Notes under the pieces: model-generated
What the model was told of the DNA's origin: nothing
The model's input: the letters and a program-made list of their open reading frames with translations, nothing else
Database searches by the model: none
Source of the DNA: Piliocolobus tephrosceles
Lineage: Eukaryota > Chordata > Mammalia > Primates > Cercopithecidae
DNA: 64,000 nucleotides
Assembly (NCBI RefSeq): GCF_002776525.5
Contig: NC_045441.1
Span: 122,880,275-122,944,274 of the forward strand
Direction of reading: 5' to 3'
Part shown: one piece after another, positions 45,915 through 56,480 of the stretch
How positions within the stretch are numbered: the first letter of the stretch is position 1
Layout: each line of letters begins with the position of its first letter
Program-made: the position numbers and the translations under genes

Positions 45915-46537
45915 ATGATGGAAATGTAAATTAGTTCAAGCATTATGGAAGACAGTGTGATGACTCCTCAAAGACCTAGAACCAGAAATATCATTTGACC
46001 CAGCAATTCCATTATGAGGTATATACCCAAAGGAATGTAAATCATTCTGTTATAAAGATGCATGCATACGTATGTTCATTGCAGCACTATTCACAATAGC
46101 AAAGACACGGAATCAACCGTAATGCCCAACAATGATAGACTGGACAAAGAAAATGTGGTACATATACGCCATGGAATACTGTGCAGTCATAAAAAGGAAC
46201 AAGATCGTGTCATTTGCGGGGATGTGAGTGGAGCTGAAAGCCATTATCCTCAGCAAACTAACACAGGAACAGAAAACCAAACACTACGTTTTCACTTACA
46301 AGTGGGAGTTAATGAGAACACATGGACCCAGAGAAAGGAACAACACACACTGGGGCCTGTCAGGGGTGTGGAGGGAGGGAGAGCATCAGGATAAATAGCT
46401 AAGCATGCGGGGCTTACTACCTAGGTGATGGGTGTATAGGTGCAGCAAACCACCATGGCACACATTTACCTATGTAACAAACCTGCACATCCTGCACATG
46501 AATCCCAGAACTTAAAATTAAAAAAAAAAAAAAAAAG
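45915..46537 (+). mobile_element. L1 (L1PA/L1PB-type) 3' end
   Basis: 5'-truncated L1: 'gaaatatcatttgacccagc', 'gcactattcacaatagcaaag', 'catggaatactgtgcagtc', 'gggcctgtcaggggtgtggag', 'ctatgtaacaaacctgcac' and an A17 tail. It abuts the 3' end of the RPS3A pseudogene. The 110-codon open frame inside is not coding in L1 terms. Confidence 0.93.
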
Positions 46538-46540
46538 ACT

Positions 46541-47680
46541 GAATTTTAAATAGATTCTTGAACTAGTGATTCACACCCATCAGCTTGTTCAACTTCAGCA
46601 ACTGTCTGGTCTCTAGTAGCTTTTCCAGAACCACTACCTTCACCATGAAGCTTCATGCCTTTTCCCAATTCAGACTTGGGCTTAGCATTTTTACTTTTCT
46701 AACAAAGACATCATGGAAAGGATAAATAGATTGGCAACCCATTTTGATATATTTTCCAATGCTGTCCAAAGTCAATTTACTGGCCACTTCTTTCAGGTCA
46801 TTTGTCTTATACTTTTTGGGTCAGGGTTTTATCATCATTTCCTGGATTTGGCGGACCTGTTGGTGCTGAGCATAAGAAGTCTTTCATATCTGATTGTTTA
46901 CTTTTTAGTAAAACCCACATAGAACAGATGAAGCAAATAACCATCGGTAGTCTTGACATCAACATGAACTTCAATTATGGTCTGCCATTTTTTGGCCATG
47001 AAACATATTTTGTCACTGGTAAGATCCATGCCATGAAAGTTAGGCAGTTTTTACCTTGTTCATCTTCAGTAATCAGCTTGAGTTTTCTAAATGCAACTTG
47101 ACTGCAGATCAGCAAGGCTCACTTCAAACCCACAAACCCTTGAGGCCATCTCATGCAATTTTGGTTCCTTGAGTCCTAGTGACTAGTGTCTTTATGATAT
47201 TTCTTACATTGAACGTAGCAGATGCTTTCACATCACACTAGTCACTCTTAGAAAATGGATCAACCAGCTGGGCATGGTGGCTCACACCTGTAATCCCAGC
47301 ACTTTGGGAAGCCGAGGCAGGCAGATCACGAGGTCAGGAGATTGAGACCATCCTGGCCAACATGGTGAAACCCCATCTCTACTAAAAATACAAAATTAGC
47401 CAGGCATGATGGCGCATGCCTGTAATCCCAGCTAGTCAGGAGGCTGAGGCAGGAGAAACTCTTGAACCCGGGAGGCGGAGGCTGCAGTGAGCCAGGATCA
47501 CACTACTGCACTCCAGCCTGGGTGACAGAGAGAGACTCTGTCTCAAAAAAAGAAAACAGGAAAGAAAAAAGAAAAAAAGGAAAATGAATCAACCACTTTC
47601 TTGGCTTCCTTTTTGCCACCTTTTCTAAGGCACTTGTTCTTGGCAACTGCCGTGCTGCTACTGAGAGAGCCAAAAGGGCA
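46541..47680 (-). pseudogene. RPS3A: RPS3A processed pseudogene, split by Alu
   Basis: Intronless copy of ribosomal protein S3A (eS1, 264 residues, small ribosomal subunit). On the minus strand it begins with 5' UTR 'gcccttttggctctctcag' at about 47678. The start codon is ACG instead of ATG (47651-47653). N-terminal 'AVAKNKCLRKGGKKEAKKVV' is still readable, then an Alu intervenes (47267-47580). The copy resumes with 'DPFSKSD' and 'LVTRTQGTKIA', then a TGA replaces the next Ser codon. A deletion near 'ADLQ' shifts the frame, while 'KLITEDEQGKNCL' and the C-terminal 'GEGSGSGKATRDQT ... VQESI' remain, ending at the normal TAA position (46546-46548). Length outside the Alu is close to the full 792 coding bases. 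Only about 5 bases of 3' UTR survive before the L1 tail, so the L1 probably inserted there or a deletion removed the rest. Non-coding fossil. Confidence 0.93.
47267..47580 (+). mobile_element. Alu, nested in RPS3A pseudogene
   Basis: Full-length Alu with an impure A tail ('aaagaaaacaggaaagaaaaaag'). Flanked by 'aaaatggatcaacca' and 'aaaatgaatcaacca', which duplicate RPS3A codons 'VDPF'. Confidence 0.94.
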
Positions 47681-48107
47681 GAAAGTGCCTCAAATGTTAA
47701 TGTACATGGCATTTGGCATATACAGATATATGGCATAAATGTTTTCCTCTTATTGTCTTTCCTTGCCAATTCTTAACTACTAGTTTTGTCATTACACTTG
47801 ACACATCTAGGTGTCACTCTTTAATTTTCATTCTCCCTGAACTTTAGTTTTTACAAGTCTATGGTAACTTTCTCTTCAGTGTTTGTAACCTACCACATTT
47901 CTGTAGAAATCTTAGGGTGATGTATTGAGATTCTTCACCCTTCACTTCTAATTCCTCATGATACTATGCCAGTGACAAAAAGGTGGCTCGTGGCAGAGAA
48001 ATATGATATTTAAATAAAATCCTTAGAATCAAAAAAGTGCCTAAGTTAACAACTTTTTAAAAGGGCTATTTTACCAACTCCATAATTGACATCCTGTCGC
48101 TGCTCAG
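47681..48107. other. Unrecognised sequence
   Basis: No repeat or gene recognised. Confidence 0.4.
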
Positions 48108-48206
48108 ACTTTATTTCATTCCTGCTCACCTCAATATATGGATTTTTATACAAGCCATTTACCAACCACTAGACAATAGCACCTGTGGCAGATCGAATTT
48201 GTACAG
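48108..48206 (+). other. Second candidate cryptic exon
   Basis: Acceptor-like 'tcctgtcgctgctcag' before 48108 and donor-like 'gtacaggtaagttg' after 48206. The 99-base segment has one open frame (LYFIPAHLNIWIFIQAIYQP and onward). The peptide is not recognised. Weak on its own. Confidence 0.15.
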
Positions 48207-48656
48207 GTAAGTTGTTTGTTATCCACCGGAGAGCTTCATGGCGTCCCTGGGACAGCTTCCGTTAGCAGCCCAGAGCGAGAGTCGGTGACACTCACAAGCT
48301 CAAAGTATTGATGAGAACATCCCAAGTACTAGGAAGAATTTAAAATTAAACCTTTTAAGCCTGTGCAGTCATTATCACATTAAGCAGGGGGATGGCGGTC
48401 ATAAATTGGTTTTCCATTTTACTTAAACAGGACCTGGCAGAATGTAAATGGAATCTTTGAAGTTCACTTATCTCATGACAATTCTTCCCTTTTTTTTTTT
48501 TTTTTTCCAAGATGGTTATGAGGTTGAAACTTTAGATCTCTAATTGTTTCTGTTAGATTACATTTACTGGAAAAATTATATTTCAGAGATTTTTCCTCCA
48601 GTTTCTGTATGCCTTCCAGAAACCCAGGGATTTCTTGACATTCTAGTTTTCCTGTA

Positions 48657-48902
48657 CAGGTTGAATCTCCCTAATTTTGAATTAGAAAATTCAAAATCTG
48701 AAATGCTCCAAGTTTGACAATTTTTGAGCACCGACATGACATTCAAAGGAAATGCTCATCGGAGTATTTTGGATTTTGGATTTCTGGATTAGATATGCTA
48801 AACTGGTAAGAATATGTGATGCAAATATTTTAAAACCTGAAAAAGTCCAAAATCCAAAATACTTCTGGTCCCAAGCATTTTGGATAAGAGATACTCAACC
48901 TG
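48657..48902. mobile_element. Tigger7-like MITE, complete
   Basis: 246-bp element with ends 'caggttgaatctccctaatt' and (reverse complement) 'caggttgagtatctcttatc', flanked by TA on each side (48655-48656 and 48903-48904). Its TIRs match those of the 3.4-kb Tigger at 16038. It lacks transposase and is an internal-deletion derivative. Confidence 0.9.
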
Positions 48903-48988
48903 TATTAGTTTCAGGCAACTTTTTGAAATATTAGAGATTTAACAAGTCATGACCCTCACTTCATTGTCTGTATATCGTAAATGTTAAA

Positions 48989-49272
48989 GGCCAGGTGCAG
49001 TGGCTCACGCCTGTAATCACAGCACTTTGGGAGACCAAGGCAGGTGGATCACAAGGTCAGGAGTTTGAGACCAGCCTGTCCAACATGGTGAAAACCCGTC
49101 TCTACTAAAAAAAAAAAAAATTAGCTGGGCATGGTGGCGTGTGCCTATAATCCCAGCTACTCAGGAGGCTGAGGCAGGAGAATTCCTTGAACCTGGGAGG
49201 TGGAGGTTGCAGTGAGCCAAGCCACTGCACTCCAGCCTGGGCAACACAGCAAGACCCTGTCTCAAAAAAAAT
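48989..49272 (+). mobile_element. AluS-type
   Basis: 'ggccaggtgcagtggctcacgcc' to A tail, with similar 'aaatgttaaag' / 'aataagttaaag' flanks. A small deletion in the right monomer removes part of 'gagatcgcg'. Confidence 0.93.
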
Positions 49273-49875
49273 AAGTTAAAGTACAGTTTGGTGTTTGTCA
49301 ACTATTTTAAAGCCATTCCTTACTCAAAACTTTGATCAGATCTTTAACTTTCTTTAGACTTAATGTACGTGTTGAAACATCAGTTTAAGCAGCCCTTTCT
49401 CTTTTTTATAAAGCAGCTGGGATCCGACTTTTAATCTTAGCATATTGTTTATAAACCTCTACTAGATGACTTACAAGTTTATCTGAGTCATCTCCATGCA
49501 CACCACTCGTCTTCCTGATCTTTTCTTATAAGGAAATCTGATTAGTTGCATTAGTAGATTATGTACCTGCCTCGGTTAAAGGGGATCTTACATTCTTTAT
49601 TTTTATAGATAATATAGTCCTCCACTTTTTCCATTTGAGACCCTCTGAAGAGTCTTCTTCTAGCATGCCCCTACTCTACTCAAAAATCTCTTTTTATCTT
49701 TCTCTTCTCTTCTTTTTTTCCCTCTTTCCTCAGAACAAGTTGTCTTCTGCTATATCAAGCGAAACTCCCCATTTGTGTTTTTGATTATAAACTCTCCACA
49801 TTTTCTAGAATCTTGCTACATCATCCCCCACCTAACCCAATCCAGCCCTCTATTACCATAAGATACTTATTTTCT
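49273..49875. other. Unrecognised sequence
   Basis: T- and C-rich, possibly part of an old repeat that I cannot name. Confidence 0.4.
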
Positions 49876-50174
49876 GCCCGGGCATGGTGGATTATCCCTG
49901 TAATCGCAGCACCTTGGGAGCCCGAGGCAGGCAGATCACTTGAGGTTTTTAATTTGAGACCAGCCTGGGAAACAGGGTGAAATTCCATCTCTACAAATAA
50001 TAATAATATAAAAATTAGCCTGGTGTGGTGGTGCATGCCTATAGTCTCAGTGACTTGAGAGGCTGAGGTGGAGGATTGCTGGAGGCTGGGAGGCGGAGGT
50101 TGCAGTGAGCCTACATTGCACCACTACACTCCAGCCTGGGTGACAGAAGGATATCCTGTCTCAAAAAAAAAAAA
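49876..50174 (+). mobile_element. AluJ-type
   Basis: Diverged Alu from 'gcccgggcatggtggattatcc' through 'gtgagcctacattgcaccactac' to A tail. Confidence 0.9.
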
Positions 50175-50402
50175 GGTATTTTCTCTATGTCCACTGATCT
50201 CGTTCTTTCTACTTACAAGCATGCTCATTCTCTCCTTATCCTAAACAAACCTTCCCCTAACCTGAGATCCTCTCAAGATGCTCTTCTACCCCACATTTAT
50301 CCAAACTATCCAAAGAGTAGGCTGTGTTCCTTTTCTCTACTTTAACCATCCACTGACTCTAATCTTTCTCTTTTGAATATTTTTTGCCTCATCATTCTGT
50401 GT

Positions 50403-50918
50403 GGAACAGTGTTTTCAGCCCTGGTTGTATTATAATCATCTGGGTTGCTTTTACAAACTTCTTTTTTTTTTTTTTTTTTTTGAGACGGAGTCTCTCTCTG
50501 TCGCCCGGGCTGGAGTGCAGTGGCCGGATCTCAGCTCACCGCAAGCTCTGCTTCCCGGGTTTATGCCATTCTCCTGCCCCAGCCTCCCGAGCAGCTGGGA
50601 CTGCAGGCGCCCGCCACCTCTCCTGGCTAGTTTTTTTTTTTTTGTATTTTTTAGTAGAGACGGGGTTTCACCATGTTAGCCAGGATGGTCTCAATCTCCT
50701 GACCTCGTGATCCGCCCGTCTCGGCCTCCCAAAGTGCTGGGATTACAGGCTTGAGCCACCACGCCCGGCCGCTTTTAGAAACTTCTAATCTTTTGGTTCC
50801 ATCCTGAAAAATTCTGATTTCATTGGTCATTGATCAGTCTTCCCATTGATAACTTTAAAAATTTCCCCAGAAGACTCTAATGTGCTTTGGGTTGAGGACC
50901 ATTGCTCTAACCGATCAC
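50403..50918. mobile_element. MER20/MER5-type hAT-Charlie MITE, split by Alu
   Basis: Left part 'cagtgttttcagccctggttgtattataatcatctggg', right part (from 50787) through 'ctccccagaagactctaatgtgc' like text to 'ggttgaggaccattgctctaac'. The two parts are inverted-repeat related, as in MER20. An AluY-R separates them. Confidence 0.75.
50462..50770 (-). mobile_element. AluY-R (Old World monkey type), antisense
   Basis: T tract then 'gagacggagtctctctctgtcgcccgggctgg', with OWM bases 'gtttatgccattctcc' and 'ggccggatctcagctc'. Target duplication 'gcttttacaaacttct' / 'gcttttagaaacttct'. Confidence 0.95.
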
Positions 50919-51342
50919 TATAATACCTCCTAAAGGTTAAATTCAACAGATTTCCTTCCCAATATTTACCCTTCTAGGTTTATTCTTTCAAAGCAGGATA
51001 AAACATTCCCTGTGTCCATGAATATTCATGGTTGAAATAGTGAACCATATTTATCCTCCCACCTTTCTGACTGCTCACTGTCTTTGTCTTCTTTTAACTG
51101 GTCTTCCCCTTGCCTATTCCAAAAATACTGTTTCTGCCCCAATTATTAACCTAGGTAGTTGTTCTAATCTATATAGTCTAAAGTAATGATCTTATTTCCT
51201 CACTTTTCCATTATGTGTGTGTAATATCACCCTACTCTTTCCCCAAACCCAGAATCCTCAAAACAAACTGCCTTCTGGGTACCTTTTTACATATATCATT
51301 GGCATTCTTGTCCAGAGAAGAGCTTATTGTCTTGCTGGAATT

Positions 51343-51343
<1 letters not shown>
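50919..51343. other. Unrecognised sequence
   Basis: No repeat or gene recognised. Confidence 0.4.

Positions 51344-51391
<48 letters not shown>
51344..51391 (+). repeat. T48 homopolymer without an attached element
   Basis: 48 uninterrupted T. Unlike the other long T runs it is not followed by Alu or L1 sequence. Open frames across it (poly-Phe or poly-Lys) are artefacts. Confidence 0.95.
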
Positions 51392-51639
51392 CTAGCTCCT
51401 GTTTTTTCAGCCACCTGTGACATAAACATCATATTTAAATTTTATCTTACTTTTTGTCACTAACAGTTCTTATCTAAAACCTATAGATTCCATCCTATGA
51501 ACAGCTTCTTAATTTGCTATTCTTTTAATATTCCTATAGTCATTAATCTTATTCTGGCTGCACATGTACAATTATAATAACCTAGTAGCTGGTCTTTACT
51601 ATGTACCACATAATGCTGTCATATTTTCAGGCAGAGCCC

Positions 51640-51830
51640 CAGTCTTTTCACTGTCTTTTAATACGTTCTATGGCTCCTTATTGACTGTAATTGAATCCAA
51701 ACAATTGGGATGAAATTCTAGGCACTTGGTAATAGTTCTCTGCCAGCATTTTCAGTCCATCTCCATCACTCTTCTGCAGAGACTCTGTGCTTCAGCTAAA
51801 CTGGGCTGCTTGGTGTTCCCTAGCCTTTAA
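51640..51830 (+). mobile_element. L2 LINE relic
   Basis: 'atggctccttattgactgtaattgaatcc' and 'ctgtgcttcagctaaactgggctgc' resemble sense L2. Confidence 0.55.
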
Positions 51831-52338
51831 ACTTTTTTTTTTTTTTTTCATTTCTTTTCTAGCGTAAATGTTCTTTTTTCTTATTAAGCTTATTAATTTT
51901 TTTTTCTGAATCCCTTAGGCAAGAAAATTTTTGCCTGGTTCCAGGCTATATGCATCTACCTCATGTTATATTAGACTTCCAAATTCAATATAGAACTAGT
52001 AGCTTACCGTTTCTAGTTGTTTGGATCTCATTTAACTAGGATGTGTTTGTACATTAGAAGATGGCTTGTGGCTGACTGTGATATATGTGACTTCCTGGGA
52101 CCTTTGTGTAGCAGATTGTTTTTTTCCTTCAAACTATACATGGCAAAGAAGAGGTTTTTCAGGTGTGTTTTGTTTTTTAATTACCATGTTTTTGTAGGCC
52201 AGAGGCTATCTTCACAGCCTCCATGATTTATGGAATATGCCATTCAGACTTTGAGTTAAATGGCAAAATAAATACCCTAGAAAGCTGGACCCATATACTT
52301 TTAGATTCTTCTAACTTCACCCACTTTTTGTGCCTCTT

Positions 52339-52339
<1 letters not shown>

Positions 52340-52374
<35 letters not shown>

Positions 52375-52656
52375 GAGACAGGGTCCTGCTCTGTTGCTTA
52401 GGTTAGAGTGCAGTGGTGCAATCTCATTTCACTGCAGCCTCTGCCTCCTGGATTCAAGCGATTCTGCTGCCTCAGCCTCCCGAGTAGCTGGAATTATAGG
52501 TGCATGCTGTCATGCGAGGCTAGTTTTTGTATTTTTAGTAGAGACTGGGTTTCACCATGTGAGCCAGGCTGATCTCAAACCCCTGACCTCAAGTGATCCT
52601 CCTGCTTCGGCCTCCCAAAGTGCTGAGATTTCAGGTGTGAGCCATCAGTGCCCAGC
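52340..52656 (-). mobile_element. Alu, antisense, full length
   Basis: T34 tract, then 'ggagacagggtcctgctctgttgc' through 'gagccatcagtgcccagcc'. The 149-codon open frame here is mostly Alu. Confidence 0.93.
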
Positions 52657-53141
52657 CCTGCTTGATTATTAGATCCAAATTGTCCTTCTGCTACCTTGAA
52701 AGAAATGAAATTTCTCAGTAGTAGCAGACAATGTCAATCTATTTGAGACCATTAATGACTCATTTATAATGTCAGCAGTCACACAAAGGCTAGAAAAATT
52801 AAATGTATAGCCTCATTACCTTTGTGGTTATCTTTGCTTGGAAATAGCATGGTGCTTACTTAGTGCAACATTTTAAAAGACAAGAAGAATTCCTTTGGAG
52901 AAGAGCTTTATAGGTGAGAATGTGGATAATGGAATAACAAAATGATAACTTCTTACTCTCTGAGCTGCATTCTAGGAGACATTCTTTAGGATTAACTATC
53001 AGACTCTGCATGTATGAAGAAGCTCGGTTGTTCCAGTCATTGTGACCTGTTTTTCATAGATAATTTTGACATGTATTTTTGGAGTTTTGAAAACATCATT
53101 TTCAGGGAACATGATTTAAAATATTTTATAAAGTGGTAATT
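52657..53141. other. Unrecognised sequence
   Basis: No repeat or gene recognised. Confidence 0.4.
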
Positions 53142-53547
53142 CTCAAGCCTGTAATCCCAGCACTTTGGGAGGCCGAGGTGGGCGGATCACAAGGTCAGGA
53201 GATCGAGACCATCCTGGCTAACACGGTGAAACCCCATCTCTACTAAAAAATACAAAAAACTAGCCGGGCGACATGGCGGGCGCCTATAGTCCCAGCTACT
53301 CGGGAGGCTGAGGCAGGAGAATGGCGTAAAACCCGGGAGGCGGAGCTTGCAGTGNNNNNNNNNNNNNNNNNNNNNNNNNNNNNNNNNNNNNNNNNNNNNN
53401 NNNNNNNNNNNNNNNNNNNNNNNNNNNNNNNNNNNNNNNNNNNNNNNNNNNNNNGGGAGCTTGCAGTGAGCTGAGATCCGGCCACTGCACTCCAGCCTGG
53501 GCGGCAGAGCGAGACTCCGTCTCAAAAAAAAAAAAAAAAAAAAAAAA
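53142..53547 (+). mobile_element. AluY-R (Old World monkey type), 5'-truncated, contains gap
   Basis: Starts about 20 bases into the Alu ('ctcaagcctgtaatccc'), carries 'aactagccgggcgacatgg' and 'gagatccggccactgc', and ends in an A tail. The 100-N gap lies in its right monomer. Confidence 0.92.
53355..53454. other. Assembly gap, exactly 100 N
   Basis: Round-number gap inside an Alu. The left flank ends 'ggagcttgcagtg' and the right flank begins with the same 'ggagcttgcagtg', so no sequence need be missing. Confidence 0.99.
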
Positions 53548-55599
53548 GAAATTATCTAAACTATTAGCTTCTTCTAATTTGAAGATAGTGTTACATCTCC
53601 AAGGGTACTGCAAAAAGGAGCTTGGGTACCATGTGAACCAGCATGCATGTAAGTTTCCTATCAGCTCCAAGTTGTGTTGGTACTTCCATTCTGTTCAGAT
53701 TGTTTTCAGCACCTGAAATGAATATGCTCTAGGCTAGTCTTCCTTTTTATATATGGAATACACTTATAAAATAGATGGATTATTTTAACAGTTTGTAGCT
53801 GTGGAAGAGAGCGAAACCAACCTGTACAATGGAGATTGAAACATAGCTTGAGACCCGAAAGTATACTCTTAGTTATAAAATGTAATATGAATGTAAATTA
53901 TTTGTTGTGGTTTAGACCTGATACTCTTACTTCTGGTGCCTTTTATGAATGCCTGACATAGTACAGGACTATACTGTTTTCTAATAGAACAACAAAAGAC
54001 ATTTTATGAAAGGATGGCATTGAACTTTATCATGACATCTACCTACCTTACAGAAGTATATGTAGAGGTTGTGTGTGTGTGTGTGTGTGTGCGTGTGTGC
54101 GCGCGTGCGTGTGTGTGTGTATAAAAAGAGATGTGTTGCAGGCACTTGACCTCATTTAATTGTGGGATCTGGCTAAACAGTCTCTGTAAGATCTTTGTCT
54201 TCACAACTCATGCTGGAGCTTGAAGTTCTAAGGCAGGCCATCAGAAGACAGAGAGGAATATAAAGTCAGGGAGAGCAGTGACAAGCTGGAACTGCGAGAA
54301 TGGGCTGGAATTCATGTCATTTCTCCCTGTCTCCAGTCCTAATGATGTCCTGTAAGAGAAGCATCATGGAGCTAGAGAAACACTTAGCTTACACATCGAT
54401 GAAGCAGAAAGGGGATCCAGGAAAGCTGGAGCAACTGCCTCATGAAAAGTTGCTAAGCAGCAACATTAAGGCCGCAGCTGCTGATTGTCTAAAACAGACT
54501 GGCTACTGCTTTACTTCCACCCTTCACAGCTCAAGCAAAAATGTCTCTTTCAGCCCACCCTACCCCTGAACACACAAGGAAGAAAATTCTGGAAAATGCA
54601 GTTCAGCCTGACCAGGTTGCACATTACAAAGCCATCATAACAAATAAGCCTTCTGCATAACTTGTCTAATATTTCAAAAGGGTAGTATTCTGCAACCAAG
54701 GCTTTTTCCAACCTTCTCATAATATCTGGATGATGAAATTAGAGACATAACCAGTGTATTTCCTTGCATCATTATTGTTACTGTGGGGCTGAGAGTCCTA
54801 TAGCATGGCTCATTGTATTTAAGGGTAAAGGATTCTAATGTAGAAAAATTAAGAGTAAAGAAATGAAGATATTAGAGGAAATTTCTTTGAAAAGTTTCAT
54901 CATCAATTTATGACATCCAGTTTTATAATATTTCATGTTATAATATAGTTTGATTCGATGAGTTAATTTTAGCAAGCAGAAAGATAGTACAAGCATGATA
55001 ATAGTAATACTTGCTACCCTCATAGAACTATATGAAATAAAATTCTACTGAGTGTAAAAAAAATAATGTTAGGACTTGACAGGAAGACTTTATGCATTAG
55101 CTTGTGCACTGGAAGCAACAAGTAAGCATATGACCCTTTGAAAACTGTAGGACCATAAAATTTCCAATTTTTCACACATTTTATATATAAGAGTCTGCAT
55201 GAATGTTAGCATGTACATTAATACTAAGACCTGTCCCTTAAACTTGAGGTTCATGATCTATTATTACCTGCTGGGATGGTGGAATTGCTTCATAAATGTA
55301 GTCCACCTTCATTTACATACTGACACTGCTCAGGAGAGTCTCTGTTAAAAAAAAAAAATTATCTAGAAACACTCCAACACTGTTGGGCAGTTTCATGGTT
55401 TGCTGGTTGTCTTTCATTAGATATGGTCTAACCTTCTTTCCCATGATGACAATATAAAATGCTTCAGAAACACACATCTCAGCAAATTGCTTTTCCTCAT
55501 GGCAATTATTTGTCCTTCTAATTAACACTATTCCAAGACTGGTGATACTTTCTGAGAAACAAAGTCCCCTTTCTCACTCCCCCTTATAATAATAATTGC
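53548..55599. other. Repeat-poor sequence
   Basis: No Alu or L1. 54480-54640 ('cacccttcacagctcaagc', 'ggaagaaaattctggaaaatgcagttcagcc') may be part of an old repeat that I cannot name. The 89-codon frame at 54300-54569 lies in it and is not supported as a gene. Confidence 0.4.
54070..54120 (+). repeat. (TG)n with CG core
   Basis: About 51 bases of strictly alternating purine and pyrimidine, including 'gcgcgcgtgcg'. Typical dinucleotide microsatellite, Z-DNA prone. Confidence 0.97.
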
Positions 55600-55965
55600 A
55601 TCTGCTTGTATACAGAGAGTTTACATATGTCATTTAATGTGATCCTCTAGGAATGATGGCCCCGTTAGATAGCAGGCATAGGTTCGTTCTCTTGGGAATG
55701 ATGACCATGTTCGATGAGTAGGCAGATATTAACATCCTCATGTTAGAATTCAGGAAAGGAAGACCCTGTGAGTTGGAGGTATAATAACTAGAGTGGTTTC
55801 TGTCTGTTACAGTGAAACCCTATTTGCCACCTATAGTCAGTTTCCTGTTATTTGCAGCTCAGTTAACCCTAGTGGAAACAGTCACATACAGAGTAAATAC
55901 TGGAGCTAGAACTTAAATCCAGCCCATCCACCAGTAAATTCAAAGCTCTTTCAGTTATCGCATGC
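55600..55965 (-). mobile_element. MIR relic with internal interruptions
   Basis: 'tttacatatgtcatttaatgtgatcctc' at the start, 'gtcacatacagagtaaatactggagctag' and 'cttaaatccagcccatcc' at the end are antisense MIR. Between them are a 44-bp tandem duplication and about 100 bp of unassigned sequence (55776-55880). Confidence 0.65.
55645..55730 (+). repeat. Imperfect 44-bp tandem duplication
   Basis: 'ctctaggaatgatggccccg' (55645) and 'ctcttgggaatgatgaccat' (55689) begin two diverged copies, roughly 75-80% alike with small indels. Confidence 0.6.
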
Positions 55966-56199
55966 CTGGAAAGTTGGCAAAAACTAGAGTTCAATTTCTG
56001 GAAGCTGACCGTCTACTTTTTTATTTCATCTTTCTTTACTCTTCACTTTGTCTCCTAAAGTAGCTCCCCAGCAGGTATCTTCATCTCTCTTCCCATTCTT
56101 GCCTCTAAACACAGGTCTGTTCTTATTCATACCAGCGTCTCTCGCCAGCATGCCTGAGCTGACCTGAGCATGCCAGGGCCCCTTTCTACCCACTGTTCC

Positions 56200-56480
56200 A
56201 GCCCTGCTGCTCTCCCGCCGATCATTTCAATTATGTTTCAAGATATAACTTAAATGTAACCTTCTAAAAAATATGAAACCTCCTGTTTTCTTTCTTTAGT
56301 TAACGTAACACCTTGCTCCTGTCATAATTATTGTTCCTATCACATTGTATCATAATTATTTGGGTGTTTCTCTCCACTAGGGAAAGACCTTTCTAGAGAG
56401 AAAACTTCGGTCATATCTGGCCCTGTATTCTACCATCTGGGACATAGTTGGCACTCAGAAAATGTTTCCTGAACTTCTGA
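56200..56480 (+). mobile_element. L2 LINE relic, sense
   Basis: 'aatgtaaccttctaaaaaatatg', 'ctgtcataattattgttcc', 'ctctccactagggaaag' and 'ctgggacatagttggcactcag' follow L2 order. Confidence 0.7.

Noticed and set aside
46062..46394. 110-codon open frame, plus strand
   Set aside because: Lies in the L1 3' end in a frame unrelated to ORF2.
52223..52672. 149-codon open frame with poly-Phe
   Set aside because: Runs through the T tract and body of an antisense Alu.
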